From Xanthocytophaga agilis (GTDB lineage: Bacteria; Bacteroidota; Bacteroidia; Cytophagales; 172606-1): a stretch of 64,000 nt of DNA. The notes under the pieces were generated by a model. The model made no database searches. It was not told the origin of the DNA and worked only from the letters and a program-made list of their open reading frames with translations. The position numbers and the translations under genes were made by a program. Location of the stretch: positions 1-64,000 of the forward strand of contig NZ_JASJOU010000004.1 of NCBI RefSeq assembly GCF_030068605.1, given 5' to 3'. Numbering within the stretch: position 1 is the stretch's first letter; every line of letters starts with the position of its first letter. Shown here piece after piece: positions 17,502 to 27,857 of this stretch.

Positions 17502-17535
17502 CTAAAAGAGGGAATTGAAAGATTCTCTCTTTTAG
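17502..17535. terminator. Bidirectional terminator between 16860 gene and the 17532 regulator
   Basis: CTAAAAGAGGGAA and TTCTCTCTTTTAG form a 13-bp stem with one G-U pair and an 8-nt loop. It has A/T runs on both sides, sits between convergent genes and overlaps the stop codon of the minus-strand gene. Confidence 0.75.
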
Positions 17536-20414
17536 TTTCCATTGGTATACTTCATCATAAACTCGCCCAAGTTAACATCCGTATCCAGATTCATCTTTTT
17601 ACGTAGACGATATCTTTTCAATTCAACGCTACGATAGGTGATGTTAAATAGCTGTGCTATCTCTTTTGTTGACAGGTTCATTCTAAGATAAGCTGCCAGT
17701 CGTAGGTCACTGGGAGTAAGGGTGGGATATTCATGAATAAGTTTTTGGAGGAATTCTTCATGAACCCGATTAAAATTGGATTCAAATATCTGCCAGTCGT
17801 GATCTGTGGAGATATTACTTTCCAATAAATGTATAATTTCTTTGAAGGAAGATGAATTAGATTTTGATCCCAGTTCTGTTTTTATATCCAGTACTTCCTG
17901 TTTGATTTGTAGTAGCAATTCGTTCTTTTTAATCAACGTCATTGTTGAGTTAGCCAATTCTTCTGACTTACGGATAACATCCTGTTCGAGCTGCTGATTG
18001 CGTAATTGTATAATCTCCTTTTGACTTTCCTCTTCCTGTTTACGTAGCTTCTTCTCCAGTTTCCGTCTGACACGTTCCTGATGTGCTTTTACTCTTTGTA
18101 AATGTAACCAATATGAAAAAATACAGGCACCTATCAGCATTAGTACATAAATACTGATGCTCCATTGATTCCAGTACCAGGGAGAGAGAATTTCAAACTC
18201 CAGTTGTGTCTCTTTTTTACTTAAGTTGGATCGTAGATGAAATATATATTTTCCTGGTGCCAGGTTATTAAATTCTTTCTGATCCATAGTCTGGAAATTT
18301 GACCATCCTTTGGACGAGTTCTCTAGCCAGAAGCTATACTTGGCTTCATTGCCATAATGAGGTGTAGAGAAGCTAATGATAAGACTATTCTGATTGTAGT
18401 TGAATGCAAACGCAGGATAGTTGTCATCAGTACGGAATGTCTGGCCTAATGTAGGAAAGTCCAGAGGGACAATACTGCGAATAACAGGTGGTTGTATGGT
18501 TGACGAAAGTAATGATGTAATAAGGTTTTCCGGTAGTACACCAAAGCCATTCTCCAGACAAATCAAATGAGTACGATTATCAATAGATACCAGATTTTCG
18601 TAATCATCAAACCATTGAAATTTCTTCATAGGTATCTCTTTTATAGAGTTGTCTTTTTCTATGAAGCCTAATGTCCCATCTGTTTTCAACACAAATGACG
18701 CAGATGGGTTTATTGGAAAAAACTTACGGGCTTTATCTGGCCCAAGTTGTTTCTGGAGGTTGGTTGCAGGTTCAAATACATTATGGTCTGGGTCAAATTG
18801 GAGGACCTGCTGATTGGTAGTCACTATAACTCTTTTATTTATCTGGCATAGATTGACTGCCGCACTTTTAAGTTCTGGAGTTTCATAGCTCCAGATGGAA
18901 TCCATTTTTTGCGTATCTGCTGATAGTTTTATCCTGTTCAGGCCTTTAGAGACTTTGTTTACCCAGATATAACCGAAATCATCTTCTTCCAGTTGATTTA
19001 CAGGGGCTGAAAATCCAGAAACTGTATGAGCTAGTTCCCATTGAAAGGACGCATTCTTTTTGTAAATACACAGTTGTGTATATGTTCCCTGAAGTAATAG
19101 ATCAGGATGTTTTTTGAGCTTTCGTATTATCCACCCGCCCGTTACTGAGGAAATTTGTTTTGCCTGGGTGCCTTCAATCAGAAAAGTGCCATTGTTATGT
19201 CCGCAGAGGAGTTGATTATCTATGACTTCCAGATCCCATACCTGTCCCTGAGTTTTGGGAACAAGTTGAAAATCTGCTTCTCTTGATTGTAGATATGAAA
19301 CAAAAAGGCCATGGTTAGTACCCAGATAAAGCTTCTTTTCAAATAAAGCAATATCATAGACTGTACCTAAATGGCCATCATAATCCTGATAATAACGCAA
19401 TGGAGAATTAATCAGAATAAGACTAATGCCTTTGTCCATTCCAGTCCAGAGATTACCATCTGCATCCTTATATAGAGACAGTATTGTATTGTTTTGTAAT
19501 CCATTTTTCTGATTCAGATGCTGAATGATTTCGCCTTGTGTATTTGTGATAACAATACCATTGAGAATAGTTCCAAATGCATAGGTAGTATCATTTAACA
19601 TCACTCCCCGATTTAACTGATTCTGTAGTAAAAAGGCATTGGTAGTTGTATTAAATGGTTGAAAATCGTTACCATCATAAAGATATATTCCCCGATTCGT
19701 GCCGATTACGATAGTTTGATCACGCCCTGGTAGAATGGTGTTGACAGATTCTTTGCCTAAAAAAGAACTATTGTCAATGAAAGAGAATGATTTGTGTTTG
19801 AATTCATACAGACCCTTATCGATTACACCTAGTAAGACCCTGCCATTTACCTGATAGGCAAACATGATATTGCCCGGAGGTGATAAATTGGTGATCTTAT
19901 TATTCTGATAAAGATAAATAAAGGCGAAAGATTGAAATAAAATACCTTCAGATGTAGGTAGAATATTCCATATCTCTTCTCCTGCAAAAGAAGGATCATT
20001 AATCAGAGCTTTGAGGGAATGGTAAGTCAGTTTACCCGTTTTGTCAGATTGCCAATAACCAAACTCTCCTAAGCCCCCGGTATAAATTCGGCCATCTATA
20101 CCTGCAACGGCCGATCTGACTTTTTGTTTATTCGGCAGTTCATATACTTCCCAATGATTACCATCATATTCGATTAAGCCTTTTGAATTAGCAAAGTACA
20201 TAAATCGAGTCTGTGACTCTTGTGTAATTCCCCAATTCTGATGATAGGCATTATAAGTTTGTTTGGTAAAGTTGAGTATCTCAGGTTTACAAATAGTTTC
20301 AATCTTTTGTCCATAGGATACACTTGGTATAATGATAAAGAGTAGCCAAAGTTTTCTCCTCACTAAAAAAGGTATGTGGGACAATAAAGTTTTAAATAAA
20401 AATAGATTTCTCAA
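17532..20414 (-). CDS. Membrane-tethered beta-propeller / Y_Y_Y / HTH regulator of the glycan locus
   Basis: The 960-residue protein has an N-terminal signal/anchor and then many sensor propeller repeats (for example GIDGRIYTGGLGEFGYW, DADGNLWTGMDKGISLIL and EDDFGYIWVNKVSKGLNRI). An Ig-like Y_Y_Y segment (LAPGKYIFHLR) follows, one membrane helix (~748-770), a long coiled coil (~770-850) and a C-terminal LuxR-like helix-turn-helix (TPSDLRLAAYLRMNLSTKEI, ITYRSVELKRYRLRKKM). The periplasmic part resembles hybrid two-component sensors of polysaccharide utilization loci, but there is no histidine kinase or receiver domain, so it is a one-component design. It is divergent from the GH144-SusCD genes starting at 20591, whose expression it probably controls. 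Confidence 0.85.
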   Translation of the reverse strand: MRNLFLFKTLLSHIPFLVRRKLWLLFIIIPSVSYGQKIETICKPEILNFTKQTYNAYHQNWGITQESQTRFMYFANSKGLIEYDGNHWEVYELPNKQKVRSAVAGIDGRIYTGGLGEFGYWQSDKTGKLTYHSLKALINDPSFAGEEIWNILPTSEGILFQSFAFIYLYQNNKITNLSPPGNIMFAYQVNGRVLLGVIDKGLYEFKHKSFSFIDNSSFLGKESVNTILPGRDQTIVIGTNRGIYLYDGNDFQPFNTTTNAFLLQNQLNRGVMLNDTTYAFGTILNGIVITNTQGEIIQHLNQKNGLQNNTILSLYKDADGNLWTGMDKGISLILINSPLRYYQDYDGHLGTVYDIALFEKKLYLGTNHGLFVSYLQSREADFQLVPKTQGQVWDLEVIDNQLLCGHNNGTFLIEGTQAKQISSVTGGWIIRKLKKHPDLLLQGTYTQLCIYKKNASFQWELAHTVSGFSAPVNQLEEDDFGYIWVNKVSKGLNRIKLSADTQKMDSIWSYETPELKSAAVNLCQINKRVIVTTNQQVLQFDPDHNVFEPATNLQKQLGPDKARKFFPINPSASFVLKTDGTLGFIEKDNSIKEIPMKKFQWFDDYENLVSIDNRTHLICLENGFGVLPENLITSLLSSTIQPPVIRSIVPLDFPTLGQTFRTDDNYPAFAFNYNQNSLIISFSTPHYGNEAKYSFWLENSSKGWSNFQTMDQKEFNNLAPGKYIFHLRSNLSKKETQLEFEILSPWYWNQWSISIYVLMLIGACIFSYWLHLQRVKAHQERVRRKLEKKLRKQEEESQKEIIQLRNQQLEQDVIRKSEELANSTMTLIKKNELLLQIKQEVLDIKTELGSKSNSSSFKEIIHLLESNISTDHDWQIFESNFNRVHEEFLQKLIHEYPTLTPSDLRLAAYLRMNLSTKEIAQLFNITYRSVELKRYRLRKKMNLDTDVNLGEFMMKYTNGN

Positions 20415-20506
20415 GTGGTTGCTGTAATTTTTTGTAATGACGTAGGCAAAATACGTAAAATCTAAGAAATAATTGGGTTTTGATGTGGTAATGATGTACC
20501 CCTTTA

Positions 20507-20539
20507 TTTGTTATTAGCACTTTGATTGCCGTACATTTG
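20507..20539 (+). promoter_or_regulatory. Bacteroidota-type promoter of the glycan locus
   Basis: TTTG at 20507-20510 and TACATTTG at 20532-20539 match the -33 TTTG and -7 TANNTTTG consensus with a 21-bp spacer. The first gene starts 51 bp after the -7 element. The site lies in the gap between the divergent regulator and the GH144 gene. Confidence 0.65.
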
Positions 20540-20590
20540 TCGCATAAACTTACTATTTTTCATAAAAAAAGTTATAATATAGTGTGCAAA

Positions 20591-22174
20591 ATGAGTTGGT
20601 ATAGTTATAAGATAGGATTCCTTTTTGTCTGCACTTTGCTCTTTGTTTTTACTATACAGGGCCAGACTTCACTAACTCCGGCTACAGAACAAAGTGAGTA
20701 TATGGAAACTGTACAAAAGGCAACGTTCAAGTATTTCTGGGACTTTGCTCATCCTGTGTCTGGTATGACACCTGAGCGGACTGCAACTCCTACTATCGTA
20801 ACTTCCGGAGGGACGGGATTTGGTGTAATGTGTCTGGTGGTTGGTGTGCAACGTGGTTGGATTACTCGTGAACAAGCAGTGTCACATTTAACAAAGATGA
20901 CAAAGTTTCTGTCTGCTGCTGATCGGTTTCATGGAGCATGGTCGCATTGGTTAGATGGACGTACAGGGAAGGTAGTACCTTTTGGGGAAAAGGATAATGG
21001 CGGTGATTTGGTAGAAACTGCTTATCTGGTGAATGGTTTGCTGGTGGCACGAGCGTATTTTGATCAGCAAAACCCCCAGGAAACACAATTACGGGATCAG
21101 ATCACTAAACTTTGGGAAACAGTAGAGTGGGATTGGTACGCTTCCCATGGAGATGGACATTTATATTGGCACTGGTCGCCTAATTATGAATGGGCTATGA
21201 ATATGCCTATTCGAGGGTACAATGAATGTTTGATTACCTATGTTCTGGCATTGGGTTCTCCTACACATGCCATTAAACCAGAAGTATATCAAAATACATG
21301 GAAGAAAAGTGATTTTTATACAAATGGAAATCAATATCTGGGCTATACATTACCGTTGGGATTTCCATATGGAGGGCCTCTTTTCTTTGCTCATTATTCC
21401 TATCTGAGTCTTGATCCACGAAAAATGGATGATGGAAAGACCAATTACTGGAAACTAAATCTGGCACAGACACTCATTAATTATACGCATTGTGTGAGTC
21501 AGGGCGAGAAATTTGGTTACTCAACAGATAATTGGGGCCTTACTGCCAGTGACGATTATAACTTCTATGATGCTCATTCTCCTACCAATGACAATGGAAC
21601 AATAAGTCCTACTGCAGCCCTTTCCTCATTTCCCTATACTCCATATGCTTCTTACCAGGCTATGCGATATTTCTATCTGAAGAAAGGCAATCCACTTTTT
21701 GGACCGTATGGATTCTATGATGCATTCAGCCAGGTAAAAAACTGGTACTCTAATCAGTACCTGGCTATAGATCAGGGGCCTATCGTGGTTATGATGGAAA
21801 ATTATCGCTCCGGATTAATCTGGAAGCTTGGAGCTGGGATTGCAGAACTTACTACTGGCCTGAAAAAGATGGGAATTACCACTCCTTCTTACCCAACAGG
21901 ATTTTATATGTATCTGCCAGATCCTAAAACAAATGAAGTAGATCTAATGAGACATACTGACCGGGCTACATACATACTGGATATTGCCGTGAAAGGTAAG
22001 GAATCTGTAAAGTTGGAACTAACTGACCGAAATGGCAAAGTAGAGACGGTATTGCTAAACAAAGCCTTGACTGAAGGGATACATGAAATTCCGTTTGTAG
22101 CAAAGGGAGGAAAATATCAAGCTATATTATCTCAGGGGACAAAACAGGAGAAGGTGCTTCTTAATTTGAGATAG
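20591..22174 (+). CDS. GH144-type endo-beta-1,2-glucanase, secreted
   Basis: The 527-residue protein has a signal peptide (GFLFVCTLLFVFTIQGQ) without a lipobox Cys and the (alpha/alpha)6 glycoamylase-like domain now called GH144, typified by the Chitinophaga pinensis endo-beta-1,2-glucanase. Conserved blocks shared with 27961-29607 include GGTGFG, HGAWSHW, DNGGDLVETAYL, YWHWSPNY, GGPLFFAHYS, WGLTASDD and SPTAALSSFPYTP. A C-terminal beta extension (~70 residues) is not present in the second copy. ATG 20591 is chosen because it begins the signal peptide and lies after the promoter; the frame is open further upstream. It is first in the SusCD operon. Endo-cleavage of beta-1,2-glucan, probably in the periplasm, is inferred from family; older annotations call this family glucoamylase. 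Confidence 0.85.
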   Translation: MSWYSYKIGFLFVCTLLFVFTIQGQTSLTPATEQSEYMETVQKATFKYFWDFAHPVSGMTPERTATPTIVTSGGTGFGVMCLVVGVQRGWITREQAVSHLTKMTKFLSAADRFHGAWSHWLDGRTGKVVPFGEKDNGGDLVETAYLVNGLLVARAYFDQQNPQETQLRDQITKLWETVEWDWYASHGDGHLYWHWSPNYEWAMNMPIRGYNECLITYVLALGSPTHAIKPEVYQNTWKKSDFYTNGNQYLGYTLPLGFPYGGPLFFAHYSYLSLDPRKMDDGKTNYWKLNLAQTLINYTHCVSQGEKFGYSTDNWGLTASDDYNFYDAHSPTNDNGTISPTAALSSFPYTPYASYQAMRYFYLKKGNPLFGPYGFYDAFSQVKNWYSNQYLAIDQGPIVVMMENYRSGLIWKLGAGIAELTTGLKKMGITTPSYPTGFYMYLPDPKTNEVDLMRHTDRATYILDIAVKGKESVKLELTDRNGKVETVLLNKALTEGIHEIPFVAKGGKYQAILSQGTKQEKVLLNLR

Positions 22175-22243
22175 TGTGATTGAGTAAACTGTTTATCTGA
22201 CTAGTAATCAGACTTTTATACTAATTACTTTTTTCCAAGTTAT

Positions 22244-25200
22244 ATGAACGAACTACTATTATTTTATACCAGGTGTCGATACGTATTTTTATCAGCAGTG
22301 CGTATATATGTGTTTGGAGTTGCTCTTTTTCTGATAACAGCTATACAAGCTATGTCTCAGAATCGTGCTGTATCTGGTACTGTAAAAGATTCAGGTGGTG
22401 AAGGAATTCCAGGTGCCTCTGTCCTGATAAAAGGAACCACAACTGGAACTACAACAGATTCGAATGGAAAGTTTACCTTGTCAGCTCCTGATAATGCTGT
22501 ACTGGTTGTTGCTTTTGTTGGCTATGAAAAGGTAGAAGTACCTGTAAACAATCAGTCTGAGATCAATGTAACCTTACAAAGTTCAACTACAGAGCTGGCG
22601 CAGGTGGTTGTAGTTGGCTATGGAACTCAGCGCAAAGTAGATGTAACAGGGGCTACAGCAAGTGTGAAAGGAGAGGAGTTGGCCAAACAACCTGTTTTAA
22701 CTGCAACACAGGCAATTCAGGGTAAGGCAGCTGGGGTACAAATTATCAGTAGCGGCCAACCAGGTTCATCACCTGTTATACGAGTAAGAGGTACAGGAAC
22801 AGCCTTGGCTGGGACTGCGGCTTTATTTGTAGTTGATGGGGTATTGACAGATGATATCAGCAATATCAACACGGCTGACATTGTATCAATGGATGTACTG
22901 AAAGATGCTTCTGCTACTGCAATCTATGGTTCAAGAGGTGCCAATGGCGTTGTGATTATCACAACCAAGAAAGGAAGTGCAGGAGGAATAAAAGTAAACT
23001 ACACTACCAATATAGGTATGCGTAGTGCCACCAATCTGGTGCAGATGGCAAATGCCCAGGAATATGCCAACTATGTAAGTGCTGCCAGTGGAACTAGTGT
23101 AGTGGCAGGTTCTGTCTCCACAGATTGGTATGATCAGATACTACGAAATGGCTGGTACCAGAATCATAATTTGTCTTTGTCAGGCGGATCTGACAAGTCA
23201 ACTTACTTTCTAAGTATGGGGTATTTTACAGATGAAGGCATTGTCATTGATAATAAATACAAACGGTTTAACATTCGGTCTAATACAGACTTTACACTTT
23301 CAGATAAAGTAAAAGTAGGGGTTGTTTCTTCCTATACTAATGCGAATACTCGGGATGTAAATCTGGGATCAGCATACAATAACGCTTATCGGGCTGCACC
23401 TACTATTGCGGCTATGGAAAATGGTAAGTATGGCAATACATCTGTATACCAGAACGTAGGTAATCCCATTCTGGATATCAAAAATAATAATCAACGAGAT
23501 ATTGATAATCGGTTACAGGGATCTGCCTATCTGGAGTTTAAACCTGTCAGATCTTTGACTTTCAGAAGTAGTATTGGTGGGGACTTGCTTTCCAAAAATG
23601 AGAGAGTATATAATTATCAATTTAACAATGATACCAGTACGTTTATTAATCCAGGGGGGAATCAGCGTAATCCTAATAGTAATCTAAATATTATTTCGAC
23701 CAGGAGTTTCCGTTGGGTATGGGATAATACACTGACTTTTGCTCAAAGTTTTGATAAACATAATCTAACTGTATTAGTAGGTACTACTGCTGAGCAGTAT
23801 ACTATGGATTGGTTGTCTGCTTTCCGGAAAGATGTGCCTGCTGATCCAAGTTTATGGTATATCAATACGGGGAATGCTAATACCTCAACCAATGATGGAG
23901 GCGGAGATAAATGGGCTAGAAACTCTTATTTGGGTAGAGTGAATTATAACTACAATGATCGCTATCTGTTGACTGCCACAGTACGTGCTGACGGAAGTTC
24001 TCGTTTTCCTTCCAGTAATCGTTGGGCCTTATTTCCTTCTGTAGGTGCCGGTTGGGTTATCAGCGGTGAAAATTTCATGCAAACGCAACAGATATTTGAG
24101 ACCTTGAAACTACGAGCTAGCTGGGGACGTGTGGGCAATGACCGGATTCCGTCTGACGCATTCACTGTTACAGTGACTCCAAACCTGGCTTATCCCTATG
24201 GTGGTGGAATAGCTACACCTGGTAGTGCCATCACACAAATTAAAGATCCTAATCTAAAGTGGGAAGTAACAGAAGAGTTTGATTTAGGTTTAGATTTTGC
24301 CTTGCTGAAAGGTCGGTTAACAGGTGAAATTGGTTACTACAATAAAAGATCCAAAGACTTACTGATCAATGTGAAAGTACCTTCTGTAACAGGTGATGCA
24401 GATGGAATGGTACTCACAAATGCTGCATCTATTCAAAATGTTGGTTTGGAAGTGGCTCTAAACTGGCGTGGAAACATAACTGAGGAAATTACTTATCGTG
24501 TTGGTGGAAATTTGACACTGAACAATAATAAGGTTATTGGATTAAATGGTGGACAGCCAATTCTGGATGGGGGCATTGGTGGAAACCAGATTTATACGAC
24601 CAGAACGGACAATGGACAACCGGTCGGAAGTTTCTATCTACTGAACGTAACAGGGGTTTTTCAGAATCAGGGTGAGATTGATAATTATAAAAATAGTAAA
24701 GGTACTGTTATTCAGCCAAGTGCATCACCTGGAGACTTTAAATATCAGGATACTAATGATGATGGTAAGATAGATGACAATGACAGAGTGTTTGCCGGTT
24801 CGTATCAGCCTAAAGCATATTTTGGGATTAATGGAAGTCTCTCTTATAAAGGCTTTGATTTGAGTGCGGATATCTATGGAAATGTAGGGAATAAGGTATA
24901 CAATGGAAAGAAAGCGTTTCGTCTGGGTGTATTTGATAATGTAGAAGCTGACATGGCCTACTCCAGATGGACTCCTGCCAATGGCTCCCAAACTGAACCT
25001 GCTGCGAATGGAGGTAATCTACCAGCTTCTACTTATTTCCTGGAATCAGGCTCTTTCGTTCGTCTGAACAATGTGACTCTTGGTTATACCTTACCTACAG
25101 CTTTGATACAAAAGGTGAAAGTAGCAAGTGTGAGAGTTTTTATCACTGCTCAAAACTTATACACATACAAGAAGTTTAGCGGATTTACACCTGAATTGCC

Positions 25201-25285
25201 TGGTGATCCAACAAAAGCAGGTATTGAGTTAAATGCATATCCTACCACAAGAACAATTGCTGGTGGTTTGAGTGTAAACTTCTGA
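22244..25285 (+). CDS. SusC-like TonB-dependent outer-membrane transporter
   Basis: The 1013-residue protein carries a signal peptide and then a carboxypeptidase-regulatory-like beta domain (GTVKDSGGEGIPGASVLIKG with TTTDSNGKFTLS). A TonB-box region (VVVVGYGTQRKVDVTGA), a plug with YGSRGANGVVIITTKKG, and a 22-strand barrel typical of RagA/SusC follow, ending in an aromatic-terminal strand (LSVNF). No STN domain is present, so regulation is not by sigma/anti-sigma but probably by the divergent 17532 regulator. It imports oligosaccharides across the outer membrane together with SusD at 25325 (39 bp downstream). Substrate is inferred as beta-1,2-gluco-oligosaccharide from the flanking GH144 genes. 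Confidence 0.93.
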   Translation: MNELLLFYTRCRYVFLSAVRIYVFGVALFLITAIQAMSQNRAVSGTVKDSGGEGIPGASVLIKGTTTGTTTDSNGKFTLSAPDNAVLVVAFVGYEKVEVPVNNQSEINVTLQSSTTELAQVVVVGYGTQRKVDVTGATASVKGEELAKQPVLTATQAIQGKAAGVQIISSGQPGSSPVIRVRGTGTALAGTAALFVVDGVLTDDISNINTADIVSMDVLKDASATAIYGSRGANGVVIITTKKGSAGGIKVNYTTNIGMRSATNLVQMANAQEYANYVSAASGTSVVAGSVSTDWYDQILRNGWYQNHNLSLSGGSDKSTYFLSMGYFTDEGIVIDNKYKRFNIRSNTDFTLSDKVKVGVVSSYTNANTRDVNLGSAYNNAYRAAPTIAAMENGKYGNTSVYQNVGNPILDIKNNNQRDIDNRLQGSAYLEFKPVRSLTFRSSIGGDLLSKNERVYNYQFNNDTSTFINPGGNQRNPNSNLNIISTRSFRWVWDNTLTFAQSFDKHNLTVLVGTTAEQYTMDWLSAFRKDVPADPSLWYINTGNANTSTNDGGGDKWARNSYLGRVNYNYNDRYLLTATVRADGSSRFPSSNRWALFPSVGAGWVISGENFMQTQQIFETLKLRASWGRVGNDRIPSDAFTVTVTPNLAYPYGGGIATPGSAITQIKDPNLKWEVTEEFDLGLDFALLKGRLTGEIGYYNKRSKDLLINVKVPSVTGDADGMVLTNAASIQNVGLEVALNWRGNITEEITYRVGGNLTLNNNKVIGLNGGQPILDGGIGGNQIYTTRTDNGQPVGSFYLLNVTGVFQNQGEIDNYKNSKGTVIQPSASPGDFKYQDTNDDGKIDDNDRVFAGSYQPKAYFGINGSLSYKGFDLSADIYGNVGNKVYNGKKAFRLGVFDNVEADMAYSRWTPANGSQTEPAANGGNLPASTYFLESGSFVRLNNVTLGYTLPTALIQKVKVASVRVFITAQNLYTYKKFSGFTPELPGDPTKAGIELNAYPTTRTIAGGLSVNF

Positions 25286-25324
25286 TGTGATTTTATTGAT
25301 TACAATTCCCTTAGTCTTTATTAT

Positions 25325-26857
25325 ATGAAACATATATTAATAGTAATAGGCATAAGTCTCATTCTTTTTGGAATGATTACATCCTGTTCCAAAGAATTTC
25401 TGGATGTTCCCGTTCAGGGGCAAGGTACTACAAAAACAGATCCTGCTTTAGCTCAGAATCTGGTTACGGGAGTATACAATAGTTTACTAGCTGGAGAAGC
25501 ATTTGGTGGGGATGGTGGAGATACACATGGTATCAGTTTCATTGCTGCAACCAATATTATGTCTGATGATGCCGACAAAGGGAGTACACCTTCAGATCAA
25601 TCTGCGCTTAATGACATCGATAACTTTACAATTTCACCAACCAATACCTTTGTTGCAGCTCTCTGGAATGGCTACTATACCGGTATCTCCAAAGCGAATC
25701 AAGCATTGGTTGCTTTGTCAACTGCCTCACTGACAGATGCTACAAGAAATCAGTTGATGGGTGAAGTAAGATTTATCCGGGGATACTATTACTTTAACCT
25801 GGTTCGTTTATTTGGTAAAGTGCCTAAAGTGCTTCGTGTTCCCAAAGATGCTCAGGATGCAAATACTGATCCTGAATTTCAAACCAGAGCCTCTGTAGAC
25901 ACTATTTATAATGTGATCATTCAGGATCTTCAGTTTGCGGCTAACAACCTTCCACTCCGAAGCAATGCCAGTGTAGGTCATGCTGACAAAGGTGCTGCTC
26001 AAACTTTGCTGGCAAAGGTGTATATGTACCGCAAAGAATGGCAGAAAGTTTTTGACCTGACTCAGGAAGTTATCAGTTCAGGACAATATGATCTGGTTGC
26101 TGACTATTCTACTATCTGGCGCCAGATAGGTGATAATAATATCGAGTCTGTTTTTGAGATTCAGACTGGCCAGTTTAATAATTCAGATTATGGCATACAG
26201 GGATATTCCGTATGGCAGGGCCCCAGGGTAGGAGGCAAAGGTGGATGGACGGATTTAGGTTTTGGATTCGGTACACCTTCTGTAAATCTGGTAAATGCCT
26301 ATGAACCGAATGATGTACGGAAGGCTTCTACAATTATCTTCATTGATAATAGCGGACAGCATAAAGGAACTGTATTGTTTGATGGCTTCCGGATTCCAAG
26401 TGCAGACTCTGTACAGAATCTTTACTATAACTATAAAGCTTACCATAGTGAGAATAGCTCTGTAGAAACCTTTAATGGTAATCGTGACAGAAAGCAGAAA
26501 AACGTGCATTTATTACGTTATGCTGAGGTACTATTAATGAACGCTGAAGCTGCTAATGAATTAGGACAATCCAATACAGCAACTACTCTGCTGAACCGCA
26601 TACGAAAAAGAGCCGGGCTTCAGGTTACAAATGCCTCTTCACAGACAGATGTTCGGGAGGCTATCTGGAAAGAGCGTCGGCTTGAGCTGGCAATGGAGCA
26701 CGATCGCTTTTTCGATCTGGTGCGCCAGGGAAGAGCGGCACAGGTGATGCAAGCTGCTGGTAAAAACTTTGTAGCAGGCAAGAATGAACTCTTGCCCGTG
26801 CCAAGTCTGCAGATTGCCCTTAGTGGAGGTCAACTCGATCAAAACAATGGGTACTAG
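25325..26857 (+). CDS. SusD/RagB-family glycan-binding lipoprotein
   Basis: The 510-residue protein has a lipoprotein signal (ILFGMITSC with Cys around residue 20) and the all-helical TPR-based SusD fold: GEVRFIRGYYYFNLVRLFGK, LLAKVYMYRKEWQKVFDLT, then LLRYAEVLLMNAEAANELG and IWKERRLELAMEHDRFFDLV near the C-terminus. SusD proteins sit on the cell surface over SusC and hand over oligosaccharides. It is immediately downstream of susC and upstream of a LamG-type lipoprotein, so all three likely form the capture and import machinery. The frame is intact and length typical. Confidence 0.93.
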   Translation: MKHILIVIGISLILFGMITSCSKEFLDVPVQGQGTTKTDPALAQNLVTGVYNSLLAGEAFGGDGGDTHGISFIAATNIMSDDADKGSTPSDQSALNDIDNFTISPTNTFVAALWNGYYTGISKANQALVALSTASLTDATRNQLMGEVRFIRGYYYFNLVRLFGKVPKVLRVPKDAQDANTDPEFQTRASVDTIYNVIIQDLQFAANNLPLRSNASVGHADKGAAQTLLAKVYMYRKEWQKVFDLTQEVISSGQYDLVADYSTIWRQIGDNNIESVFEIQTGQFNNSDYGIQGYSVWQGPRVGGKGGWTDLGFGFGTPSVNLVNAYEPNDVRKASTIIFIDNSGQHKGTVLFDGFRIPSADSVQNLYYNYKAYHSENSSVETFNGNRDRKQKNVHLLRYAEVLLMNAEAANELGQSNTATTLLNRIRKRAGLQVTNASSQTDVREAIWKERRLELAMEHDRFFDLVRQGRAAQVMQAAGKNFVAGKNELLPVPSLQIALSGGQLDQNNGY

Positions 26858-26916
26858 TATTTTCTATTATGAAATTATTTTTCAATCCTTTAATCACTTT
26901 TAACATCTTAACGAGT

Positions 26917-27828
26917 ATGAAAAAACAACGAATCACATACGCAATAGCTGCATTTGCATTGGCTTCTGCCCTCTTAGTTACCTCCTGTAAGGATGATGAG
27001 AAGAAGTTACCTGATATTGGTGGATATGGTAGTGCTGATGAAGTAGGTGCCAGTAACCTACTTGCACATTGGAGCTTTGATGGCAATAGCACGGAACAAA
27101 AGTCTGGTACTGCTCCAGCCAAGACAGAGAATGCAACCTTCTCTACAGGAGTAAAGGGACAGGCAGTGAGCTTAGCAAATGGTTATTTACTATATCCTAC
27201 ACTTACTGCATTGAGTAGTGCAAATGCCATTCCAAGTGTAACAGTCAGTGCATGGATAAATACAGATGTCAATGGTTCAACTGCTAGCTCTGTTTTTGCA
27301 TTAACTCAGGCAACATCCGCTCAGACCGACTGGAACCAAGGGCCTATTAATATGTATTTGGAGACAGGCAGACCTACCTCCACAAAAGATACTTTGGCTT
27401 TACATAGTGCTTTTCATACATATTCAGGAGGAAATTACAATGTAGGAGGAGATAATATAAATGACTATGGTACACGTGGAACTGATTTTCAGACAGTAAT
27501 TGGCGCTAACAAATGGGTACACTATGTGATGGTATATGATGGTGCAGCCTCTACTATTGATTTGTATGCTAATGGGGTAGTGGTATCAAATAAGAACTTT
27601 AGAGTAAGAGACAATGGCGGTGCACCGATTGGAAATCTTACCTTGTCTACACCTACACAGGTATTGATTGGTGGATGGCCTAATACTGTTACCGGATATA
27701 CAAACTCAAGTGCTCAAAGCTGGCAAGGGTTGTATACGGGTCAAATAGATGAGGTGAGAGTATATAGTAAAGCCTTATCAGCGACTGACATCGGTTCTTT
27801 ATACCAACTGGAACTTGCTGGAAGATAA
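26917..27828 (+). CDS. LamG/concanavalin-like surface lipoprotein
   Basis: The 303-residue protein starts with a lipoprotein signal (ALLVTSC, then KDDEKKLPD) followed by a concanavalin-like jelly-roll LamG-type domain: LLAHWSFDGNSTEQKSGT, VSAWINTDVNGSTASSVF, and VHYVMVYDGAASTIDLYANG, ending with QIDEVRVYSKALSATDIGSL. Start ATG 26917 gives a clean signal; an upstream in-frame ATG at 26869 is less likely. In polysaccharide utilization loci such proteins act as surface glycan-binding accessories. Placement after SusD and before a strong terminator supports a role in binding the same substrate. No catalytic residues are seen. Confidence 0.85.
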   Translation: MKKQRITYAIAAFALASALLVTSCKDDEKKLPDIGGYGSADEVGASNLLAHWSFDGNSTEQKSGTAPAKTENATFSTGVKGQAVSLANGYLLYPTLTALSSANAIPSVTVSAWINTDVNGSTASSVFALTQATSAQTDWNQGPINMYLETGRPTSTKDTLALHSAFHTYSGGNYNVGGDNINDYGTRGTDFQTVIGANKWVHYVMVYDGAASTIDLYANGVVVSNKNFRVRDNGGAPIGNLTLSTPTQVLIGGWPNTVTGYTNSSAQSWQGLYTGQIDEVRVYSKALSATDIGSLYQLELAGR

Positions 27829-27857
27829 TATTTCATGCTTGCTTTGATGAAAATGAT

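Noticed and set aside
20591-22174. Glucoamylase (starch) assignment for the GH144-type proteins
   Set aside because: The glycoamylase-like domain name is historical; characterised Bacteroidota members of GH144 cleave beta-1,2-glucan, and there is no starch-type GH13/GH97 nearby.
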